Notes: a model not told the origin generated them from the sequence alone. A stretch of DNA of 64,000 nt from Syngnathus acus (GCF_901709675.1 NC_051100.1:1734001-1798000), one strand, 5' to 3'. Counted from the first letter of the stretch, positions 25,346 through 38,404 are shown. Made by a program: numbers and translations.

Positions 25346-28300
25346 CTCCCTATCCATTAGAAAGCAGAACATCGATTTGTGATCTGGTAGTCACTCGCCA
25401 CACGCTCGTCAGAAAACAAGCTCATCGAAAACAATTTGCGGCTTTCGGGAGTGGCGGCCGTCTCAGCGAGGCTCACATCTGTTTGTGGAGTAGGAGGGGG
25501 GGGGGGGGGGGGGGGTCCCCTGAATAGCGAGCTCTCCTAATTCACGGCGGGAAAGAGCAATCAAGCTCAGCTTCCGTCAAGCCACTGTGACGCCGGCGCT
25601 GGCTGCGCACGTGCTTGATAATCTATGCAAATAGGCCACAGATGGACAAGGATGCCTCTAATAGAAGAGCATATGGGCTGCGCTTTTAGAAACAATAATT
25701 CCTACGCGTGCTCTCGTGTCTGTCGGCGTTATAAGCGAGCGAGCGAGCGAGCTTGTCGAATCATTCAAACGAGACGGCCGCGCTTCTTTTGTTTACCGCC
25801 TTGAACGGCGCATCGGAAACGGAGTTCAACGTTCCCGACTGCAACGACGAGCCAGCCACCCGCTCTCGCTCCTGCCGTGGAATTGGAGGAACGTTCCGGA
25901 CATTATGAGAAGCCATTAACGAGTGCGTGGCGTGGCGTGTTGTGATGCACGGCTGCGTATTGCAGCCATTCATCAAGGGCGCCAGACACTTGACAGGCGG
26001 GCCGGCCAACAGGTTGTGTAATCGTATAACACAACCATGTCAGGCCTGCCGCCACTCTGTGTCCCATTCAGGCCTCTAATGTTGTTTTCCTGCGAGTAAT
26101 TGATGACGCTAGACAGAGTGCCAGTGATGGATGACATCACAGAGCCGCCGCCGCAATGATGCCGGGGCGAGATTCTGATTACGCTGGAACCTCTGAGGTT
26201 GAACGTGATCCGGTTGATTGGAGATTTCTTTGCATTTGCAAACATTTCTCCCATAGGAAATAATGGAAATTGAAATAATCGGCTTCAGGGTCAAAGTGAC
26301 ATCATCATAATATCTGGATTAACTCTACTGATAATGTTTAAGACTTTAAGACTTCAAGGCAGAATGTGAATCTCATTTCTTTCCTCGTTTGCTTAAAGGG
26401 CCATAATATTGAAAGTTGAAGTGAATTGAAATGTCATTCATCCGACCCAGCCTCCAAAAACTACGAGGTAAAAACTAGAGTTGAACAATTTTGTAAAAAT
26501 CCACGAACCACTTCAATAATTTTAAAGAAAGGCTTATGCATCCCAATACGAGCTTGTGTATTTAATTTTGCTTTTGTATCTATAACCGTGCTGCCTCCAA
26601 TCCAAGAGTTGAAATACTTGAGTCTCACTTTGCCTGCTGTCCAGAAACACTTGCCAAAGAGATGACAAAAGACAAACCGCAAGATATGTCATTTAAAAGT
26701 GATTTCGATCTATCTTAACAAAAGAACGCCTTAAACAAAATCACTAGTCTTGTTTAAAATAAAATTCTATCTCAAGACACTTTTGTGTGTTTTTGTCTAT
26801 CACTGATGTTTATTTCCAACATTCAGCTCTTGTGGCTGCTTGTGTCCCCTTTCATTTGCATGCCTTGTGTAAGGATCTCATCATAAATAAATAACATTGG
26901 CATTCAAAAGTGTGCTGAGTGGAATGAGACAAAACCACAACACTCTTGACTTGAAGGCGACACAAAAAAAAGTGCTAGCGTGCACTGAAAATGGGGGGGG
27001 GGGGGGGTAAAAGGTGTCCCCGAGGCAAGAGTTAGACATTGTTCTCCACGGCAAATATCCTCACACAACCTGCTCCACTCTGTCTGTCTCTTAAGCTGGA
27101 GAAGAGAATACAATGTTCCCTCTCATCCTCCCACTCGCACCGTTTTCTACCTCAGTGAGGCGGCCAGCTCGTGTTTGTGAGAAAGGCGCTGCGAGACGAC
27201 GATAACCACAATGACTATCGCAGGGAGGATAAAAATACACCTCCTAGCATCCAAGTCATCTTAGCTGGAGAACCCTGAGGCAGATTTCCTTGAATTTTGT
27301 CTAATTCTATCATTGATGCAGATATGTGGACAAGCATTCGTTCACCTGGGGAAAATAAAACATGAGGAGAAACTGATGCAAGAGGATGCAGGCTGCGCCG
27401 ACTCTCAAGAGCCTTTGATATCCTCTTCTTCCAAGGTAAACAAAGAAAACACTGGAAAAGCCCGAGACACTTCAAATGACGAAATACCAGCTAAACATGT
27501 TTTAATATTTTATTTAAAGTGAATAACATCAACGAAATTTGGAGCACCAAAGAGAACAGGGTTGTTAGCAACCCAGCCAAATCTAAATGGTTAAAAAAAA
27601 ATCATAATAAAGTGCATAACAAGAGACGTCACTGAAAATGAATGCAAAGTGCGATTTGCCAGCTAGCTCGCCTAGCTAGCACAGTTAGCAATTTGCTTAC
27701 TTATGGCTGCACAGCGGAGATTTGGGACAACAAAATCATACCTGCACCCTCATAGTGACTTAACATTGCATCATTAATTTGAGTCCTGGATGGACACGGC
27801 AGCTCAAAATAAGTGTACATATGATCCAGGACATTAATTAGTATATTCCTAAATATTATATCGAAACGTGTTAATGTTCTGAGCTCTTGTTTCTTGTTTG
27901 CCAGCATCATATTAAGCAGCACAACCCTGCCCAGAGGAATTGTGTTTAGCTTGGACGCACTTCAACTTCTCATCAATGACGTCGTGTTTGGCTAGTTTTC
28001 CTCGCAAACAAATTGAGACTACCCAAATGTGTCCATTTCTTTAAGATGCGAGCACACAAATGATGAGTTCTTTGATGATCATGTTGATTGCTTGCTTTCT
28101 ATCATGTCATCCTTGCCACAATGTCACAATGACATCATCCTCGCTGTGTCAAAGTGATTGACAAACACAGCAGAAAGTCACCCTTTGGACCTCTCCAAAG
28201 CGTCTACTACTCAACAGCACCTTGACAAGGTTGCGTCCTTGTTTTCCGAAAGCCCCGCATGTTAAATGGCCGCCCGTGTTAAAACGTCCCAGTTGATTTC

Positions 28301-29993
28301 TTTTCGAAAAGCGGCGCATTCTACCGTAGCGTGCACGCCTGCCTCACAACGGCCGCAGTGTTCGTTCGGCGTGTCAACAGTGGGCGCTAACATTAAAAAC
28401 ACGTCCAATTAAAGCTACGGGGGAGGAGGTTGCGTCGAAACGGCAACAGTCTGTAACATGTTTACAGCCATGATAGGCCCTTTCGAAACAAATTAATCCT
28501 GCTGTGCTCCACATTACTCATCCCGAGCTGGCTGTCTGGACCGATTCTGCTCGATGCTGCGATGTGTTATGACGAGGAAGGTTGATGGGAAAAAAAAAGT
28601 GTGAATATAGAGCGACAGCAGCAAAAAAAAAAAAGTTGTCTCCCCGCACTTTCATAAGCGTGTCACATTCCGTGGGCTGAGTCGCTCCCTCTTCATTGCA
28701 CCGGGCTTTGTGTGTATGTGTGTGTGTGTGTGTGTGTTAAAGCAGTGGCTTTCTATGCTCTGACGTCCGTGCGCTAATCGCTTTGGCTGATCCCCGCTAG
28801 TGGCGCATGTGCGTAGGTACTGTGCGCGCGGCGAGCTGTATGCGCATAAGGATGAACGTGTGTGTGTGTGAGGCAGATGTTTCCCGTGTGGTGGTGTTGC
28901 TCACCACACACACACACACGCCAAGGAAGATTAACCGGGTCGTTTACTTATTTGCTGCCTGAATCCCACCTACCCATCGCGCCTCAATCCTCATCCTTAA
29001 TCCCTATAGTAGCAAACTAGACAGCAGGTGAGGCAAAAGCAATATGGCACTATATGACGGATAATTTTCAAAAAGCTCCGGTCCAAGCCGGCGAGGACAA
29101 AGGCACGTGCCGCGGTAGCTAGAAATAATCCACAGTCAAGTAAAGTCCAAAATACAATCAAGTGTTAGCAGGGAAACACTGATGAGGTGTCGCGTCATTA
29201 TTAAATTGGGATTGTTCCTTTTTAAGGTATTCATAGCGGCAACCTTGAATTAATCTCGGCATTCAGATAAAAGGTCAGTGATTGCTCATCTCATTAGCTT
29301 CTCTACCTTCCAAGGACCAAATACAAACACACACAAAAAGTGGAATATTTTCAGTATTGTTGAATAGCCCTGCTTATCTTTTCGTCTTAACCCAAGTGAG
29401 TGAACGCGCCAAATGCAGGTTCTTTGATGAGCTTGCCTGATATAAAATATCATTGTTCTCCAAAGCAAAATCAAATATTTTAGTTGGAGTCAACACAATC
29501 ACTTTGCTTTCACGGAGGACGATAGAAATGGGAGGATATTCACTGTTGGAAGCTGGAATGAAAATCTCAAAGGCCATCAATAGCATGGATTGATTTTAAT
29601 CTAGCAGCCAGCGATGTGGTTGCCTAATGAAGCATTTCATCAATTAATACTATTCCCCGATCAACAGTTTTGATTTAGCCACTCAAGAATGGTAGAAATG
29701 TGGCACTTTTCGAGGAATAAGCATCTGTGGCGCATTTCTCCTTGTGTGTGTGCTGCTGACACAGGCCACTGGCTTCTCGGCGGGGACTGACTGCCTGGCT
29801 TTTTCCCTTTTCTTTCTCTCTCTTTTTTTTTTTTTTGGCCAGAGCCAAACAGGATCCTGCGCAGCTCCTCATAAACAGCAGCTGCTCAGTCCCTCCCCGG
29901 CTGGCAGCCCAGGAGGGTCCAATCAAAAGCAGCCACATTGCTCCCTCACTTTGCCTTTGCGTGCCAATTTTGCTCAGAGAGTTCGAGGGGGGA
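25346..29993. other. Non-coding stretch with several simple repeats
   Basis: Simple repeats are a 20-base G run (25496-25515), (GCGA)n at about 25734-25751, a 15-base G run (26993-27007), (TG)n at about 28710-28737 with a CA run at about 28902-28919, and a T run at 29824-29836. No gene is recognised. The 18-base match to part of miR-7 is listed as a finding, not as a gene. Confidence 0.55.
25496..25515 (+). repeat. Poly(G) run, 20 bases
   Basis: Uninterrupted G run. Such runs are prone to assembly length errors and can form quadruplex structures. Confidence 0.9.
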
Positions 29994-30018
29994 AGAAAGA
30001 AAGAAAGAAAGAAAGAAG
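29994..30018 (+). repeat. (GAAA)n microsatellite
   Basis: GAAAGAAAGAAAGAAAGAAA-type run in a purine-rich setting, followed by an A-rich stretch to about 30040. The long open frames on both strands here are products of this low-complexity composition. Confidence 0.85.
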
Positions 30019-33000
30019 AAAGCAACAAAAAAAAAACACACACACAGCCAAGACGAAACACAGAGCAAGAGCGGGAGGGCGCGGGAGAGGGTGCACAATC
30101 CCCGCCTCGCCCGTATAAGAAGCTTGCGTGAACTCTGACCTTGTCGGTGCTGCCGCTGCACCTTCGCGGCCCCGACCCCTCATGTATTCCTCGCGCGGTC
30201 CCTCGCTGACTACTCCTCAAGTGGCCGACCTGAAAACGAAGAAAATGTTGTTTAATGGAAAGCTCGTCTCAGATGTGCGGACGCAAAAAAAAATGTGGCA
30301 CGCTGTTGAAAAATGCATAAGCGAGGAAAGCCGTCAGGGATTTGCCGATACATTTACTCTCGGCCTCACAATGACATGGATGTACTGTATGTAGTGTATA
30401 TAGTAGCAGTGGAGTGGCTCCCCCCCTCCCTCCACGGAGAAACAACGCCCTTCCTAAAGGTTATCAGCAGCCTTGGTCCACCTCATCGCGAGTCCATTAC
30501 AAACTAAATTCGCAGGCTCAATACGGTGCTTAGCCTCGCCGCGCTGCTCCTTTTACAGGCTGAGACAGCATCTGTTTCCACATACATCATGCAAATGACT
30601 TCATTCAATCACCACACAGGCGTGAATATTAGCGCATATCATTAGAGGACAAGAAGGATGTAGCACAAGTGCTGTTTTACTACTTTCCCCTTTTGAAGAT
30701 TTGCTGTTGGGTGAGAAGGCAAGACGAGATTTGAAAGCAAGGTTTTAAATACATTTTTGAGACAGGATTTCATTTTTGAAGAATTCATTGTCGATTGGGT
30801 TAAGTAATTAAATTGCAGAGTTCGGATTTTAAAGCCAGGCTTTAATCTAGAGACAGTGTTTCAAAGTAGGATTTTACGGGATCAGATCTGCTCGTATTCA
30901 TCTTCACGTCAGTCCATCTTGGCGAAAGATCGAGGGGGGGGGGCCCTCACTGTGGGAGGACGTCTGGAGCTCGTCCAAAAAGAAGAGGACATAAAGGAGG
31001 GGATGACGGGACGGCATAAATAAGCAGGGAGGCGAGCAGGTGTCACAGACAAATGTGATTTACAGGCTATGTGTTCCGTACAGTGCTGACATGTAAGCCT
31101 ATTAGGCTGATATTACCCGCCTATAACATGCACCGCTGGACCCCCTTAAAAATGTGCGTGCTGGCGCCAAGATTGTAATAGCCACCTTCTGTGAAATCGG
31201 ACAAACATTAAGTGCTGCGATGCATTAATTACATTGGAATCCAGATGCTAGCTTGAGTTTGTCGTTAGCATGTCACGTTCCAAGACGCGTTCAATGCGAC
31301 GTGGGTTTTAAAGTTTCTTGCCCCAAAGCAAAACAATTACGAGCTACGCTGAAACCCCACCAAGGATGTCGTGTTTGTTATCGGGGAGACACTTTGGGGA
31401 GCCCGGGCCACGGAAGAAACCAAAAAACTGAAGAGTGCTTCCGGATAAAAGTGTTGATCTGGGACTGTATTTTCATTTTTATGAACACTTTTTATATTTT
31501 CTTTGCTTTTCGAGTGGATAACGCATGAATATTAATGTGGGGCCATTGCGGGAGGGAGGTACGTCTGAAGGCGCTGATCCAAATAAGGCTGATTTGGTCT
31601 CTCTGCTCTACTGAGTGCCCTTCCAGTTGTAATTGGCTAAGATGAGTTGAAGTTAAACACGGTAATTCCACAAAGAGAGGTCTCGATTGTAATGGATGGC
31701 CTGCTTCAATTATTCACTTGGAATTTTTTCCACTTGAACCAAATGTTGTTCACAAGTTGAATGAGCCCGTTTTAACTCCCCTGCAAATAGCAAATATATC
31801 AAATATGTCAAATGGATATTAGAGATTAAACGGTATGAAAATGTAATCATCACAATTAGTGACAAAAAATACAATTATTATAAGTGCATGAATATTATCA
31901 GCTTCAATCTGAGAGACAAATAAATATGTTACAATTAAGCAATAAAACCATATGAAATATTATAATTAAAATACAATGCTAACGACTACACAATTACTGG
32001 ATTTTTTTTAATAATACCAATGAAAAAATATTAGATTTTTTTTTTTTTTAAAAGACAAAAATAGAACAAAAGAAAACAATTTGATATTTTTTAAATGATA
32101 TAAATAATACAACACTTGCCAAGTACAAAAACCTCCCTTCTATTTGCACTTGTTAGTGTGAATCCACACCTTCGACGACTTTGTGCAAACACACTCGCAC
32201 AGCCATAATGTATCCACCTCATCGCCCTCGGAGGAGAAAGGCCTATAAAAGCCGACCTCATCTCCTTAGAGCGGGCGCGGCTGTCCCTTGGCGTCTTAAC
32301 ACAACTACTCATCAAGTGTTAAAGCAGAGCGAGAGAGGGGAGGTAAAAAAAAAAATCAATGCCACCCCCAGCCGGGCCAACACCAGTCGATGATGTTATG
32401 TGGAAGAGCCAGACGCTGCAGCAAAAAGCAAAAGACGGAAGGCAAAAGTCCATCTCGGGCTGAGAGTGGTCGGTTAATATGTGTCATTGATCACCTCTAT
32501 GCAAATAGAAGACCTCGACAAAGCAAAGAGCGTGATTTAAAGCGCGGCCAAGTTGGAAATCGATTGGACGCGCCAGCCCGAGGAACCGTTTCCCTTTTGC
32601 CGGGATAAAACACTTGACTGAGGAGCTGCGAGATTCTTATCAGGAGGAAATTAGTGGAGGAATAGCAGTTTACCAAAACAAACAGGCTTCCTCCTCCCTT
32701 TCTCTGATATCATTGTCATCTCTTATTTCCTCCCCTCCAGTTAAATGCCATCGGTGAGAAACTGCATTTCATTCAAACAGGTTATTTGTAATCGAGAGAA
32801 GCAAAAAAACAACAACAACAACAGAGCGGGTCGTCGTTTGAAGGAGAGAAAATGAGGTCTCCGGCTTTCCTGGGAGCAGCCTCGCGAGCCTGCCAGCTCC
32901 CGCACGCACGCACACACTGACGCAAGCCCGACGCCAATCTCGGAGCCAGATCGCACCAAAACAATATTTGTCTTGTTGGCTTACCGCCCGTGTTCCTGGC

Positions 33001-36000
33001 TTTAAAGAGAAGGGAAAACACGCAGCAAAGAGAGGTGGAGGCAGAGTCCACCCACACCGGGCGGCCTTGTCAGCGCGCGGGAAACGTCGGCAGGTAATCA
33101 CGACAACGCCGGCGACGCGGTGATTCGGTTTCGGAGCACTTGGCCTTCCTAAAATCTCCCCCGAGGACAACATCTGATAGGATTACAAAGAGTTGTTTGG
33201 CGAGCGGCGTAGTATCTTCTCGCTTCCGGTACTCGCTTCTCGCTCCCTTTACGATAGTCGGAACATTTCGAGAGAGAGAGTAATGCCGTGACATAAAATA
33301 ACCTCACCCCGCGTGGCTACATCTGTTGTTTTGCACCGGCCTGCAAGGCTACGCCGGTGATTCTTCGCCAGACCGAGCCCACCGTCCGAGGGTCCAAACA
33401 TTTGAAAATAGCTCAGTTAGTTTCAGTTGTGTTTTACGGAAACGATTTTAATCTCCCAGCACGTCCTCATCGGGGAGAGAGTTTATCTTGTCATCGAGAA
33501 CGTTATTGTCCGAGACGAGCCGAGTTGACCCCGTGATTACCTCGGCGGCTTGGCATTTTCCCTCAGCCGACCCCTGGAAGAAGCCAGCGAGCCGCTCCGC
33601 AACAAGCGCTCGGCCGTCGACATACTGAAGACATTTAAGATAATCCCGGAGATGTCTCCGTGCTTCCCCGAGATTGCATCTTCAAAGGGAACGTTGGCCC
33701 TGCTACCTCCACTTGAAAGGGAGAGAGACGCGCAGTGCCCTTGTTGTGAAGGAGGGGCAGAATAGCACAAGAATGTAATCATGTTTTTGGGACGGGGGTT
33801 CGGGGGGGAGGCTGTCCTGGCTAGCAAAGGGAACAAGTGAGGCGGTGGAAGATTGTTTTGACACCAGAGGGCGGGAAAGGGGAAGCACCTATTGGCTGCG
33901 CCGACTCTCACCTGTGTGACCTGCCGAAAAGTTGTAAATCGCACACAGGTCACGCCTCGGGCTTTTACGATGTTTGCTTTGTTGTCATGGTCAGCGTTAG
34001 CGGTTAAAGTACACAGGTGTCAGGAATTCCATCCTGGAATGACTAACCGAGCTACCTTGATATTGGAACACGAAGGAAATCACGGTGAATATTTCCTGTA
34101 AGTAGTTTGACAACAAGGTGCCCGAGTCTAGAAATTCATCAACACTCTGTAGGAAATGATTTTGTCATGAAACACAATGATGATCAACTTTGATGTTTTT
34201 TCGGGTGACATTTTGAACTCGCTAGCAGCTGCTTCGAAGCTACTTATCTCCTGCGTGTAGATAACCAACTTGAGGGTTGTAAAGTGAAAAGTGCCACGAC
34301 CATGTCGCTTCAATGAAAGCGAGAGTTATGAGTCATGCCTTCAACAAATGTCAGCGCTGACGTCCTGTGTGACTAAAAAGCACCTCAATGACTCAGCAAT
34401 CTCCTTTCCAGGCACTGGACAGCATTGCGACATCATTAGGACAAATTACAATGACGCAGCGCTCTTACGTTGAAGTGTTAAGAATACGACATGGATAGAA
34501 ATGTGAGCGAATAAAAGGAGATATTTTTGTCATTCGCTTCATCAGGAGAAATGAAGGAGGTCTGTCACATAGCGTTACGCCGTGACGAGGCGCCCACGCA
34601 GGCGTTAAGTGGTGAAGGGAAAACAAATATGTCATCAGCAGGAGGCTCAGGTTGAGTCAAGTTGACCGGTAATTGATTTTGACAGCGGCTCACTTTAGAA
34701 TGAGCAGCGGCCTCGTGTAGAGGAAAATAAAAAAAAAAACGTTCACGCAGCCTCATGGGCCACGCTTAAAAAATTCATGGCGCAAACCCACGACACTTTT
34801 GCAACTCTCGTGTACGATCGCGGTAAACTGCGCCCTCCACTCGGGAGAATACCGAAGCTACGGATCGGGCTTTTTTTTTTTACACAATTTGAAACAGTTC
34901 CCAAAGTGCCTCGATATCATTTTGTCAATTACATTTTTTTGTCTCGCTCTACTCAAGCTATTTCGTGAGGGCGGTCCTCGTCTTATGCAAATGAGCAACT
35001 GCTGACATCGCCAACCTCTACGGAGTGTGTTGGGCACTTGGAGCGCTTCCCTCATTTGTATGCAGCTATACACTTTAAGGAGTTCCATTTCCATCACATC
35101 AGCCAAGTTATTCAAATGCAGCACGAGTGACTGGAGAGGATAACATAAAGAAAGGCATCAGCAGAAAATGGCAGCAGGCAGTAATCCCCGGCCGGCCGGC
35201 CGGCCTGCCGGGCCGCCACTTGCGCTTGCCACGCCGCGCTGTCAGCATCGGACGTGCGGGGCCTTATCAGCGGCAGCCATGGCGCTCCACTAATAACCCC
35301 GCTGATGTTCTGCGGCACGAGGACAGACAGGGAGACGGCGGCAAAGACAAGACAGGCGGACAGGACAGGTTTCGCACTTAAACTCACGCTATCAGCCGCT
35401 GTGTGTGCACACACCGGCCGGCCGGACGCGTTTTCCTCACTTAGCAACACGTTCTGACAGCGACATGCACGCTTTGGCGCCCTTTTGCCTAAATGGACTC
35501 CACCTTATCAACATACGGTGCAAATCTAGCATTTAGGTTAGGCTACACCAGTTTTAACACCTTGGCAGAAATGGCGTACCTCCCAGGCAAAACAAAGACA
35601 TCACGACCCAAAATATGTGCCTCGAGACTAGCCTGCATAACTCAATGCACTTTCTTTTGCTGAGCTAGTCATTAGTAGGTTTTTATTTTGAAGTTATTTC
35701 CGGTAGAGCGTATTGGCTGCTTTCTGGTCGTCTTCGCAGCTGTAGGCGATGCCAGGTTTTATAGCCGTCACAAACGGTTAGCACCAATTAGCACAACGTC
35801 ATCCTGCAATCATGTTCAATCGCTAATTGAGGACACTAAATAAAACTACCTCCAGATTAATTACGCTGACAATTGACATACAGTGCCTGTTGTTAAAATA
35901 AGCATCCAGTAGCTGCTAAGCTAATGCCCTAAGCCAAAAGGCGTAAATGGATAATTATCATACCAGACTGCCATTGAACCTTTGATCCATTCAAATAAAA

Positions 36001-37587
36001 AGTTTTTAAAAATGATTTTATTATTTTATTAAATTATTTTGATTAAATACATTTATTATTAAATTATTATTTATTTATTTATTGAAGTACTGTCATGTAC
36101 AAGCGAGGTGGGAGTCCAAATAGAGGCTACATTGGTCATTGGTTCTGAATCGGCATTCTGTCCCTCTTTGAATGTTACCTTCGTATCTTAGTCTGAGACC
36201 TCCAAATGACGTCTGCCTGCACAAGCGCATGTGACTCAAATATTATCATCATCCCCTTTAGCCAAACAAAGGTCAAGCACAACGCTTTCTTCTTGAAGAT
36301 GTATGCCTTGATGCTATCACGTGCACTGGCTGGCGTGAATCTCCTCCATCCGTAAATCTAATCACGCCTGCCGTACGAGTAGCGGCCCCCAGAGCTTCGG
36401 GAGCTGCGGCCGACAGGAAGCAGGCTTGAGTAAACACACCGCTGTTGACACAAGACGGGCAGCACATGCTCCCTTCGCTATAGACGCCTCGATGAGACGC
36501 GCAGATTAGGCTTCAGATGACGACGCCGACACTTCACTTTCCTTCTTGGCTGGTATCGGGAGCAGGATGTTGACTCAAAGCTTCAGACACGGAGCGCTGC
36601 AGGGCTCTATCTATGTTCACACCCACGCGGGGTGTTTTGAATACCACTTTTCACCATTCCGGGGTCAAATGAAATCTGTCCAAACCAATAAGCAGTTTTA
36701 GAAAATCGGGTTGGGGTGCTAACACCGAAACAAAAGGCCATTTTTTATCCAATTACAGAAAGTCACTTCAGTTGGGAGACGGCATACAGGCTGGAATGAG
36801 TCGGCGGACAATTGCAAATTACAAATCCATTCACACTTCAAATCACAGCAATGCTAAATTTAGAGTGAGCTTGCATGGAAACTTCTTATTTCTAGAAATC
36901 TCTTCAGGCAGCATCAAAACGGAATGTTTTGCAGGCGTCGTCCGATCGAGCCAATAATGGCGACCTTCGCTTGAAGGCCAGAAGCAAATACCTGGCGTGC
37001 CTTCCAGCTGCCTCGGAGCACTTTGCGCTCAAGGCTTGAGCGTGCCGCTGCTCCGCCGCTGCCACATGCAGCATCAACGACTTAATCAGCTCTCTTGTGC
37101 GGAAGTACGGACCCAGCACAGACTGACGGAAAAGGATGACACAACCCCCCGCGGGCTTGTCAGTTCGTTTCAATGGAGCTCGAATCAGAGCTCGGCATCC
37201 GGCCGACACAACTCCGCGGCCATCGCCGCCGCCGCCGCACGTTAGCCTCGACGTGTGCCGTGCCAGACGCTCGGGCACGGACTGAATCATTGCGGCTATT
37301 CAATGAGATGGAACGTGGCACACATAGGGGGCAGTTAGGCTGAAGTTACGCTGCAGGTCCAAGTGGCCACTTCTGATTTGATGCCTACATCCGATGACAA
37401 CTTCTACCGACATGAAGTGCCACATCCAAGATGGAAAACAAAACTTTGTAATCTGGTGCACCTCTTATTCGGAAAAATACAATACTAAACGCGGTGACAT
37501 ATTTGAATTTATTTGAAATTTACATGATACATATCCCAATTGTGCCACCAAAACAAAAATGAAAATTGTCACATAAAGCATGCAGTG
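30019..37587. other. Non-coding stretch, no gene recognised
   Basis: GC-rich patches lie at about 30080-30220, 32880-33620 and 36990-37290. AT-rich DNA fills 31790-32110 and 36000-36085. Two CCGG-rich runs lie at 35187-35206 and 35415-35426. No transposon end, tRNA or exon is recognised with confidence. Confidence 0.5.
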
Positions 37588-38004
37588 CATGGTGTCAAAC
37601 TCAAGGCCCGGGGACCAGATAAGGCCCACCACATCATTTTATGAGGCCCGCGAGGACAAATAGTGCATCAACTTCAAGTGTCAGTACTAAAATTACAAAT
37701 AGTCTTCACTTTTGGAAAATAGCTAAATTACTAGCAATTTTCAATACCATTCATCTTTTTAAATTAATTGAACAATTTTTACTATTGTCCGATTTCAAAA
37801 GTAGTTATTCGTCCGTTTGTTAAATAAACACAAAATAAAAACGGGGGGGTGAACTGAAGAAATCATCCCATTCCCTGCCTTGCTGCTCTTGCTGCCTTTC
37901 TAAAAATGCACCCAGCATTTTCAACAATCATATTTGTATCATCCCATATTGTATTATTTCACATTTTGTGAAACAAATCAGGGGTGAATAGTTTGTTTAC
38001 ATAC

Positions 38005-38183
38005 CTGATATGAAGTCCTCATTGCATATCCTTGTGTAAATCGTAGGTTTCCATCGTTCACGACGAATATCCGCGATCCATTTATCACGTTTTTTTCATG
38101 TTCGCCGGAAATCTATAGAAGCTAAGATTTGGTTTATCGCCTCGTCTATTGCTACATCCAACAGCACAGCAGGTATCCGGCAT
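38005..38183 (-). pseudogene. Broken THAP-domain first exon inside the transposon
   Basis: From the ATG at 38183 the minus strand encodes MPDTCCAVGCSNRRG and then a SFYRFP segment, the classic start of a THAP zinc finger (two cysteines spaced CAVGC, then the FxxFP-like core). The frame breaks in a run of seven A (38090-38096 on the plus strand as T). One frame further on, the continuation reads DKWIADIRRERWKPT and then TRICNEDFISG, which matches the second half of a THAP domain. The expected last zinc ligand, a histidine in C-x-x-H, is an aspartate here (CNED). Directly after FISG stands a strong splice donor, CAG|GTATGT, at 38004/38005, so this was a first coding exon. Frameshift plus loss of a ligand means no functional protein. 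An in-frame ATG also exists at 38273, but the THAP family normally starts right at MPxxC. Confidence 0.8.
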
Positions 38184-38325
38184 TTTTAAGCTCAAATAGC
38201 AGCAGATATAACAAGAAAGCGTGTGTGAGTCGTTGACCGGCACTGAAAAGTTGACCGCCATGATGGCCGCCAAGCTAATGTGGGTAGCTTGATGACGTCA
38301 GCTGCAAAGCCTCTATATAATAAGC
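38184..38325 (-). promoter_or_regulatory. Promoter-like segment of the THAP exon
   Basis: On the minus strand, upstream of the THAP start, lie a TATA-like box (TATATA, 38314-38319), a perfect palindromic CRE motif TGACGTCA (38293-38300) and a GCCATCATGGCGG stretch (about 38257-38270) resembling YY1/initiator-type sites. The order and spacing (TATA, then about 130 bp to the ATG) would suit a short 5' UTR. The motifs are seen; their use as a promoter is inferred. Confidence 0.4.
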
Positions 38326-38404
38326 CATTGACAGTCATAATGGCCCTCCAAAGGAAACAATGAAAACGAGGCGGCCCACCACAAAAGTAAGTTTGACACC
38401 CCTG

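Larger units (their letters stand above)
37588..38404 (-). mobile_element. 817-bp DNA transposon with THAP exon, 8-bp target duplication
   Basis: The left end reads CATGGTGTCAAACTCAAGGC and the right end, on the minus strand, CAGGGGTGTCAAACTTAC. The flanks ATGCAGTG (37580-37587) and ATGTGGTG (38405-38412) agree at 6 of 8 positions, fitting an aged 8-bp target-site duplication. The words AAGGCCCACCACATCATTTTAT and AGGCCCGCGAGG just inside the left end are typical of a very common fish element. An 8-bp duplication fits both hAT and P-type elements. The presence of a THAP-coding exon near the right end, reading inward, favours a THAP-transposase element, because P-element transposases carry an N-terminal THAP DNA-binding domain. 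The element is too short for a full transposase, so it is an internally deleted, non-autonomous derivative. Confidence 0.8.

Noticed and set aside
29675-30220. 181-codon open frame on the minus strand and overlapping plus-strand frames
   Set aside because: Low-complexity purine/pyrimidine tract; several frames are open on both strands, and none has a recognisable domain.
30105-30230. GTATAAGAAGC plus GC-rich downstream DNA as a promoter
   Set aside because: The TATA-like word is weak and no exon, donor or start codon context follows.
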